Under the pieces are notes generated by a model, which saw nothing but the letters and a program-made list of their open reading frames with translations, did no database searches and was not told where the DNA came from. This document shows, one piece after another, positions 6,335 through 11,080 of a stretch of DNA of 11,080 nucleotides (position 1 is its first letter; every line of letters begins with the position of its first letter). The position numbers and the translations under genes were made by a program. The DNA comes from an uncultured beta proteobacterium (GTDB taxonomy: Bacteria; Pseudomonadota; Gammaproteobacteria; Burkholderiales; Burkholderiaceae). The stretch covers positions 1 to 11,080 of the forward strand of contig CAJARE010000372.1 of NCBI GenBank assembly GCA_903944255.1, read 5' to 3'.

Positions 6335-7084
6335 ATGAAAATCTTAGTAGCTGTTAAACGCGTTGTTGATTACAACGTGAAAGTGCGCGTCAAGTCTGAC
6401 AACTCTGGCGTAGATATTGCTAATGTCAAGATGAGTATGAATCCTTTTGACGAAATTGCTGTTGAAGAAGCAGTGCGACTCAAAGAGGCCGGTATTGCGA
6501 CTGAAGTAGTAGTTGTGACCGCTGGCGTCAGCCAATGTCAGGAAACCTTGCGTACGGCTTTAGCGATTGGTGCTGATCGCGGCATTTTGGTCGAAACCGA
6601 TACTGAGTTACAACCCCTAGCAGTAGCAAAAATTCTGAAGGCCTTAGCAGAAAAGGAATCTGCTCAAATCATCATTCTCGGTAAGCAAGCCATTGATGAT
6701 GATAGTAATCAAACTGGCCAGATGTTGGCAAGCTTGCTCGATATTCCGCAGGCTACTTTCGCATCAAAATTGGTGATAGCGGATGGTAAGGCAACTGTCA
6801 CGCGTGAAGTTGATGGTGGCTTGGAGACTATTGCACTCACTTTGCCCGCGGTAATCACAACCGATTTGCGTTTAAATGAGCCGCGTTATGTAACCCTACC
6901 GAATATCATGAAGGCTAAGAAAAAGACTTTAGATATTGTGAAGCCTGAAGATCTTGGTGTGGATATTGCGCCGCGCCTTAAGACAATTAAAGTGGAAGAG
7001 CCTCCTAAGCGCTCCGCTGGCGTCATGGTGGCTGATGTTGCGGCCCTTGTTGAAAAATTGAAAAATGAAGCGAAGGTGATCTAA
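6335..7084 (+). CDS. etfB: Electron transfer flavoprotein, beta subunit
   Basis: With EtfA this forms the soluble heterodimer that takes electrons from acyl-CoA dehydrogenases and passes them to ETF:quinone oxidoreductase. The 249 residues have the usual length and opening (MKILVAVKRVVDYNVKVRV). GKQAIDDDSNQTGQ belongs to the AMP-binding region, and TREVDGGLETIALTLPAVITTDL is the ETF-beta signature. The recognition loop RYVTLPNIMKAKKK (184-197) contains L188, matching the leucine that docks into acyl-CoA dehydrogenases in human ETF. It looks like a conventional oxidative ETF, not a bifurcating one. Shine-Dalgarno support is weak (TGAGAA about 6323-6328). The stop TAA (7082-7084) directly touches the etfA ATG. 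Confidence 0.95.
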   Translation: MKILVAVKRVVDYNVKVRVKSDNSGVDIANVKMSMNPFDEIAVEEAVRLKEAGIATEVVVVTAGVSQCQETLRTALAIGADRGILVETDTELQPLAVAKILKALAEKESAQIIILGKQAIDDDSNQTGQMLASLLDIPQATFASKLVIADGKATVTREVDGGLETIALTLPAVITTDLRLNEPRYVTLPNIMKAKKKTLDIVKPEDLGVDIAPRLKTIKVEEPPKRSAGVMVADVAALVEKLKNEAKVI

Positions 7085-8020
7085 ATGGCTGCTCTTGTAA
7101 TTGCTGAACACGATAATCTTTCCTTGAAGCCGGCAACCTTAAATGCTGTAGCGGCTGCTTTGCAGTGCTCCCCAGAAGTGGATATTCTGGTTGCTGGAAG
7201 CGGTGTAGATGCCGTCGCAGCAGCAGCTGCTCAAATTGCGGGTGTGCGCAAGGTGATCCAAATAGATTCTGCTACATTGGCTGACCACTTGGCTGAGCCT
7301 TTAGCCGCGCAGATTCTGAATGTGGCTCGTGCTTATAGCCATCTTTTAGCGCCTGCTACCGCTAATGGCAAAAATGTGATGCCCCGTGTCGCTGCTAAAT
7401 TAGATGTGGCGCAGTTATCGGATATTACTAAGGTAGTCAGTGCAGATACATTTGAGCGTCCAATTTATGCAGGCAACGCAATCGCTACTGTGCAATCAGC
7501 TGATCCGGTGAAAGTGATTACTGTGCGCACTACTGGTTTTGATCCAGCACCAGCAACTGGTGGTTCTGCTGCTGTAGATAAGCAAGCTGCTACTGATAGC
7601 GCTGGTCATTCCTCTTTTGTTGGGCGCGAACTAACCAAATCTGATCGTCCAGAATTAACTGCTGCGAAGATTATTGTTTCTGGTGGTCGCGGTCTTGGAT
7701 CTGGAGAAAAGTACCAAGAGATCATTGCCCCACTAGCTGATCAGTTGGGCGCTGCCTTAGGTGCATCACGTGCTGCTGTGGATGCTGGCTACGTACCAAA
7801 TGATTACCAGGTAGGCCAAACTGGAAAGATTGTTGCTCCACAGCTCTATATTGCTGTCGGCATCTCTGGCGCCATTCAGCATTTAGCTGGAATGAAAGAC
7901 TCCAAAGTGATCGTAGCTATTAACAAAGATCCAGAAGCGCCGATTTTTGCTGTTGCTGATTATGGTTTGGTTGCTGATTTAAATACTGCTGTACCGGAGC
8001 TGACAAAAGCACTTGGTTAG
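7085..8020 (+). CDS. etfA: Electron transfer flavoprotein, alpha subunit (FAD-binding)
   Basis: The FAD-carrying partner of EtfB, 311 residues, a typical bacterial length. The N-terminal half is the alanine-rich domain I (MAALVIAEHDNLSLKPATLNA). The C-terminal half holds the FAD domain: SGGRGLGSGEKY from S199 with R202, GASRAAVDAGYVPNDYQVGQTGK, then APQLYIAVGISGAIQHLAGMKDSKVIVAINKDPEAPIF, all family-typical and intact. Translation is coupled to etfB, since the ATG follows the etfB stop with no gap. AAGGTG at 7073-7078, inside the end of etfB, is 6 bases upstream. It is followed after 21 bases by the acyl-CoA dehydrogenase gene. Confidence 0.95.
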   Translation: MAALVIAEHDNLSLKPATLNAVAAALQCSPEVDILVAGSGVDAVAAAAAQIAGVRKVIQIDSATLADHLAEPLAAQILNVARAYSHLLAPATANGKNVMPRVAAKLDVAQLSDITKVVSADTFERPIYAGNAIATVQSADPVKVITVRTTGFDPAPATGGSAAVDKQAATDSAGHSSFVGRELTKSDRPELTAAKIIVSGGRGLGSGEKYQEIIAPLADQLGAALGASRAAVDAGYVPNDYQVGQTGKIVAPQLYIAVGISGAIQHLAGMKDSKVIVAINKDPEAPIFAVADYGLVADLNTAVPELTKALG

Positions 8021-8041
8021 ATTCAATCTAAAGGAGCAGTA

Positions 8042-9829
8042 ATGCCTTATGTAGCACCCGTTAAAGATATGTTATTCGTGATGAATGAGTTGGCGGGGCT
8101 CGCTGAGGTAGTAGCATTTCCTTCATACGTAAAAGCGGGTGCTGATGTGGATTTAGCACCAGCTATTTTGGAAGAATCAGCAAAATTTAATCAAGAAATA
8201 GTTGCGCCCTTGAACTGGCCTAGCGATCAAAATCCTAGTTCATTAAAAGATGGTGTGGTCACAACTACTCCAGGTTTTAATAGTGCCTTTGAGCAGTTTG
8301 CTGCTGCTGGATGGCAAGGGGTTATTCATCCTACAGAGTTTGGCGGGCAAGGCTTACCAAAATTAATTGCTACTCCTTGTTTTGAGATGGTGCATTCAGC
8401 AAGTCTATCGTTTGCCTTATGCCCCATGCTCACTGATGGTGCGATTGAGGCTTTACTCACTGCTGCAAGCGCTGAACTCCAAGAAAAATTTGTACCTCAG
8501 ATGATTGCTGGTGAGTGGACCGGCTCAATGTGCTTAACTGAGCCTCAGGCTGGATCAGATTTATCGATGGTTCGTGCACGTGCTGTACCAGAGGGTGATG
8601 GTACTTATCGGATTTTTGGCACCAAAATCTATATTACCTATGGTGAGCATGATATGGCTAAAAATATTGTGCACTTGGTGTTAGCAAGAACACCTGATGC
8701 TCCAGAGGGGGTGAAAGGTATCTCTTTATTTGTTGTACCTAAATTATTGGTAAATGCAGATGGAACTTTAGGTGAGCGCAATGACGTTCATTGTGTATCT
8801 ATTGAGCATAAATTAGGTATTAAGGCCAGTCCTACTGCAGTGTTGCAGTTTGGCGATCATGGTGGCGCTCTCGCTTATTTGGTAGGTGAAGAAAATCGCG
8901 GGCTTGAATACATGTTTGTGATGATGAATGCTGCGCGCTTTGCAGTGGGTATGCAAGGTATTGCAGTAGCAGAGCGTGCGTACCAAAAAGCGGTACAGTA
9001 TGCAAAAGATCGAGTGCAAAGCCGTGACCTAGCTGGATCCCCAGGCCCGGTTGCCATTATTCATCAACCTGATGTCAAGCGGATGTTAATGACGATGCGA
9101 GCCTATACGGAGGCATGTCGAGCTTTGGCTTATTATGCTGCCGCTGCTTATGATGCACAACATGCTTCACCTAATGCACAGGATCAAAAAGCAAATCAAG
9201 CGATTTATGAATTCCTAGTGCCTATCGTAAAGGGCTTCTCTACTGAAATGTCGATCGAAGTTGCTAGTCTGGGCATACAAGTCCATGGCGGTATGGGCTT
9301 TATTGAAGAGACAGGCGCTGCTCAGCATTACCGAGACGCCCGTATTTTGACAATTTACGAAGGCACTACTGCTATTCAGGCAAATGATTTGATTGGCAGA
9401 AAAACAGTTCGCGATGGCGGCGCTATCGCTAAAGCGCTTGCAGGAAAAATAGCGCAAACAGAAAAAGATCTTGCCGCTAATGGTTCTCCAGATGCAATGG
9501 CGGTGCTGAAACAATTAAGCGCTGCACGTGCAGCATTTGAATCGTCAGTCGATTACATCTTGACTCATGCCCAGAGTGATGTCAAAGCGGTTTACGCAGG
9601 GAGCTTTGCGTATTTACGTTTGTGTGGGCTGGTGCTGGGTGCATGGCAAATGGCTCGCGCCCTCTTAGCTGCACAGCGGCTGCGTGATTCTGATCCTAGT
9701 TTTTATGACGCCAAGATTGCTACAGCACGTTTCTTTGCGGAACATTTATTACCTCAGTCCCAGGCCTTAGCAATCTCTATTGCGGAAAGTGGCCACTCAA
9801 CTAATGCATTAGAGGTAGAGCAGTTCTAA
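8042..9829 (+). CDS. Acyl-CoA dehydrogenase of the long DmdC-like type
   Basis: A FAD enzyme that forms the alpha-beta double bond of an acyl-CoA and hands electrons to ETF. At 595 residues it is about 200 longer than classic acyl-CoA dehydrogenases, because of an N-terminal extension (MPYVAPVKDMLFVMNEL, typical of the AcylCoA_DH_N segment) and an extra C-terminal helical domain. This architecture is that of 3-methylmercaptopropionyl-CoA dehydrogenase DmdC and related FadE-like proteins. The first family signature CLTEPQAGSD is at 164-173. HGGMGF starts at H415. The catalytic base is expected to be E440 in IYEGTTAIQ, where DmdC and medium-chain enzymes place it. A strong AAGGAG site (8031-8036) lies 5 bases before the ATG. 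It sits directly behind etfBA, its likely electron acceptor. A fatty acyl-CoA substrate is as likely as methylmercaptopropionyl-CoA. Confidence 0.92.
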   Translation: MPYVAPVKDMLFVMNELAGLAEVVAFPSYVKAGADVDLAPAILEESAKFNQEIVAPLNWPSDQNPSSLKDGVVTTTPGFNSAFEQFAAAGWQGVIHPTEFGGQGLPKLIATPCFEMVHSASLSFALCPMLTDGAIEALLTAASAELQEKFVPQMIAGEWTGSMCLTEPQAGSDLSMVRARAVPEGDGTYRIFGTKIYITYGEHDMAKNIVHLVLARTPDAPEGVKGISLFVVPKLLVNADGTLGERNDVHCVSIEHKLGIKASPTAVLQFGDHGGALAYLVGEENRGLEYMFVMMNAARFAVGMQGIAVAERAYQKAVQYAKDRVQSRDLAGSPGPVAIIHQPDVKRMLMTMRAYTEACRALAYYAAAAYDAQHASPNAQDQKANQAIYEFLVPIVKGFSTEMSIEVASLGIQVHGGMGFIEETGAAQHYRDARILTIYEGTTAIQANDLIGRKTVRDGGAIAKALAGKIAQTEKDLAANGSPDAMAVLKQLSAARAAFESSVDYILTHAQSDVKAVYAGSFAYLRLCGLVLGAWQMARALLAAQRLRDSDPSFYDAKIATARFFAEHLLPQSQALAISIAESGHSTNALEVEQF

Positions 9830-9859
9830 AGCCATTGGTATTTACTGGGATAGCTTTTT
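9828..9859 (+). terminator. Weak terminator candidate after the acyl-CoA dehydrogenase gene
   Basis: AAAGC (9828-9832) can pair with GCTTT (9853-9857), helped by CA/TG inside, and the right arm runs into TTTTT at 9855-9859. The stem is short and bulged, and the site overlaps the end of the opposing gene. It is the only hairpin plus T-run I can see in this 12-base convergent gap. Confidence 0.25.
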
Positions 9860-10288
9860 AGCTTCATAAATTTGAGAGATAAAAAACTGCTCAAAAGAAA
9901 TAGCTAAAAAAGTCATCATTACTGTTGCACCAAATACCAAGGAAAAAATAACCGTTAACACTACAGGCCAGGCTGACCGAGTTCGCTTACTTTCTTCAAT
10001 GCCAGGATTAAACTGGGCATCCCATTTTTCATCAGGACGAAGACCAAAAGTAATCGTTGTTAACCAACTTGCTTCAATTGCAATAAAGCCGAAGGTGAGG
10101 AGCACCCAACCTGGCGCTGAATGAAATTGATTTTCTTTTAGAAGGCCCCAGCCCGCTAGACCACCCAGGAATGCAATCAATTGAATCCAGGCCCAAAAAG
10201 ATTTTAGGCCTTGCAAGTAAAAGCAATTGAAACCGCTGCCTGGGAAAAAGAAGCCCAGTGCGCAAAAAATGAGTTTGGATTTTTTCAT
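9842..10288 (-). CDS. Small integral membrane protein, TM2-domain-like
   Basis: A 148-residue hydrophobic protein of unknown function. Four membrane segments can be seen, at about 6-20, 31-50, 60-83 and 106-131. A polar loop rich in charged residues (84-105) and a short polar tail separate or follow them. The first half, PGSGFNCFYLQGLKSFWAWIQLIAFLGG, has the look of a TM2/NINE domain: a short hydrophobic hairpin with G-F-x-x-FYLG and W-x-QL. It lacks the exact DRF/HRFY pattern, so the assignment is tentative. It ends 12 bases from the convergent acyl-CoA dehydrogenase gene and starts 27 bases after the META-domain lipoprotein gene on the same strand, probably as its operon partner. No clear Shine-Dalgarno site is seen. 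Confidence 0.75.
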   Translation of the reverse strand: MKKSKLIFCALGFFFPGSGFNCFYLQGLKSFWAWIQLIAFLGGLAGWGLLKENQFHSAPGWVLLTFGFIAIEASWLTTITFGLRPDEKWDAQFNPGIEESKRTRSAWPVVLTVIFSLVFGATVMMTFLAISFEQFFISQIYEAKKLSQ

Positions 10289-10315
10289 GAATCTGATGTT
10301 GTGAAAGTCGTGAGT

Positions 10316-10852
10316 TTACTTACCAATTGCTATATTGCTGCGTTGGGTAAAACTCAATACTTCTCGGTCAGCTCCAATCATGAGTAATTGATCGCCATTA
10401 CGGACAATACTGCGATAGTCATTGAGTTCATATAGAAAATCATTTTCTAACTCCATACGAGCAGGCGGGCAGCTCATTTTGGAGCTGGTAATTTGCTTGA
10501 ATGTAAAACCTTTTGCATCTTCATCTAAGGTAGCAGTAAAACGATTGCAACCAGTAGAGCCACTGACTTTTTCACCTTTTGCATCAAAAATCATTTGAAT
10601 AGGATTGCTGTTCTCCCCCTGAGGAATCTGGCGTGTCCGAACTTCGCCATTGGCATTGGGGGGTAAATTCCAGCGAGTTAATTCCCATTTGGTATTGCGA
10701 AGTTCACTGCTGGGCGGACTGATCTTTGCACCGCACGGGGGAATGACGTTTGCGCAGGCTGTCAAAAGGGATAGGCTTAGACAGCAAACCGTCGTGAATA
10801 GGCTATTTAGGCTACTTTTGGAGGGTCTAGAAAGCACTATTTTGACAGTCAT
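10316..10852 (-). CDS. META-domain (HslJ-like) lipoprotein
   Basis: A predicted envelope lipoprotein of 178 residues. A signal peptide with an unusually long polar start (1-17) ends in the lipobox LTAC, lipidated C33. The mature part carries a META domain at about 51-170: LRNTKWELTRW, a beta strand ending in QMIFD, the hallmark GSTGCNRF at 98-105, then SSKMSCPP around C128. C102 and C128 could form a disulfide in the periplasm. In E. coli the META protein HslJ is linked to heat shock and novobiocin resistance, but the biochemical role of the domain is unknown. The leader upstream of the ATG (complement of 10850-10852) is A/T-rich with no Shine-Dalgarno site. A later GTG (codon 6) is possible and would give a more normal signal peptide. 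Confidence 0.8.
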   Translation of the reverse strand: MTVKIVLSRPSKSSLNSLFTTVCCLSLSLLTACANVIPPCGAKISPPSSELRNTKWELTRWNLPPNANGEVRTRQIPQGENSNPIQMIFDAKGEKVSGSTGCNRFTATLDEDAKGFTFKQITSSKMSCPPARMELENDFLYELNDYRSIVRNGDQLLMIGADREVLSFTQRSNIAIGK

Positions 10853-10879
10853 TTTTTATAAAGCATTGATTTATATAAA
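10842..10879. promoter_or_regulatory. Divergent promoter-like region between the META gene and the next gene
   Basis: A perfect 10-base palindrome TTTATATAAA (10870-10879) gives TATAAA on both strands: minus strand toward the META lipoprotein (leader of about 13 bases) and plus strand toward the gene at 11075 (leader of about 190 bases). On the plus strand a consensus TTGACA (10842-10847) lies at the META start codon. The hexamer 17 bases beyond it (ATTGAT, 10865-10870) is a poor -10, and the palindrome is too far away for it. A third plus-strand candidate is TAGAAT at 10954-10959 with a weak -35. Which one is used cannot be told from sequence. Confidence 0.35.
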
Positions 10880-10987
10880 CTTTTTACTTTTGTTGGTTTT
10901 CTATTCTAATGGCTTAAAGACTTAAATAGGTGGAAGAAGTAGGGGTTTTCGTCTAGAATATGAGGTTTTCCGCTCTACCTTGTATTT

Positions 10988-11045
10988 TCTTGGTGAGTTG
11001 GAGCCCAAGGTTTTTTGTATAAATTTCATTGGGTTGAAATCAACC
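10988..11045 (+). promoter_or_regulatory. Possible transcription attenuator in the leader of the gene at 11075
   Basis: CTTGG (10989-10993) pairs with CCAAG (11005-11009), closed outside by a U-G pair, with an 11-base loop, and is followed by six T residues (11011-11016): a short terminator shape. The same CCCAA (11004-11008) can instead pair with TTGGG (11029-11033), which would break the terminator. A third hairpin GGTTG/CAACC (11032-11036 with 11041-11045) competes with that and is followed by T-rich sequence. The mutually exclusive stems resemble an attenuator, but all are only 5-6 bp long and no known riboswitch class is recognised. Bases 10853-11074 otherwise show no gene. Confidence 0.3.
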
Positions 11046-11074
11046 TGTTTTCATTTTAGATTTAAGGAATAAGT

Positions 11075-11080
11075 ATGGTC
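11075..11080 (+). CDS. Start of the next gene (only Met-Val visible)
   Basis: ATG at 11075 is preceded by AAGGA (11064-11068) at a 6-base spacing, a good translation start. Only two codons fall in the window, so nothing can be said about the product. It is transcribed away from the META-domain lipoprotein gene and has the possible attenuator leader just upstream. Confidence 0.6.

Noticed and set aside
10960..11022. Possible 20-residue leader peptide (starts MRFSALPCIF) spanning the attenuator-like hairpin
   Set aside because: No Shine-Dalgarno site; the ATG overlaps a candidate -10 box; no run of one regulatory amino acid. It may be chance.
1..11080. Search for CRISPR repeats, tRNA/rRNA, insertion-sequence ends and defence or toxin genes
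   Set aside because: None seen. There are no regularly spaced repeats, cloverleaf patterns, transposase motifs or unusual accessory genes; nearly all coding regions are conserved housekeeping families.

Overview
The window looks like a chromosomal segment of a betaproteobacterium of the order Burkholderiales. The moderately AT-rich composition, the gene set and the protein flavour fit a small-genome freshwater Polynucleobacter-type organism. This is recognition from memory, not a database result. Genes are tightly packed and no gene-free stretch exceeds about 225 bases. I see no tRNA, rRNA, CRISPR, insertion sequence, phage gene or sign of recent transfer.

Layout. Bases 1-765 are the 3' part of hldD (LPS heptose epimerase, cut by the window edge). 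A 146-base gap with two hairpins leads to comEA (exported helix-hairpin-helix DNA-uptake protein) and cysM (O-acetylserine sulfhydrylase B). Convergent to cysM, and sharing its stop-codon bases, is mltB (lipoprotein lytic transglycosylase, minus strand). A 50-base divergent promoter region separates mltB from a plus-strand metabolic block: an AcuC/HDAC-family deacetylase, an AMP-forming acyl-CoA ligase, etfB, etfA, and a long (595-residue) DmdC-type acyl-CoA dehydrogenase. Two minus-strand envelope genes follow, a TM2-like membrane protein and a META/HslJ-domain lipoprotein. The last 222 bases before a new plus-strand gene (start codon at 11075) hold divergent promoter-like sequence and a possible attenuator.

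How it fits together. The block 3606-9829 reads as an acid-activation and oxidation module. The ligase makes an acyl-CoA, the FAD dehydrogenase oxidises it to the enoyl-CoA, and EtfBA carries the electrons toward the quinone pool. The deacetylase could keep the ligase active by removing acetyl groups from its catalytic lysine, as AcuC does for acetyl-CoA synthetase in Bacillus. The ligase and dehydrogenase resemble DmdB and DmdC of methylmercaptopropionate (DMSP) breakdown, but short- or medium-chain fatty acids are equally possible substrates. No hydratase, thiolase or DmdD is present here.

The most unusual features are regulatory: a terminator-like hairpin directly against the comEA ribosome site, a perfect 8-bp inverted repeat in front of etfB, symmetric -10 elements in both divergent gaps, and competing hairpins in the leader of the last gene. 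The window is otherwise mostly conserved housekeeping genes, and I found no clear-cut novel system.
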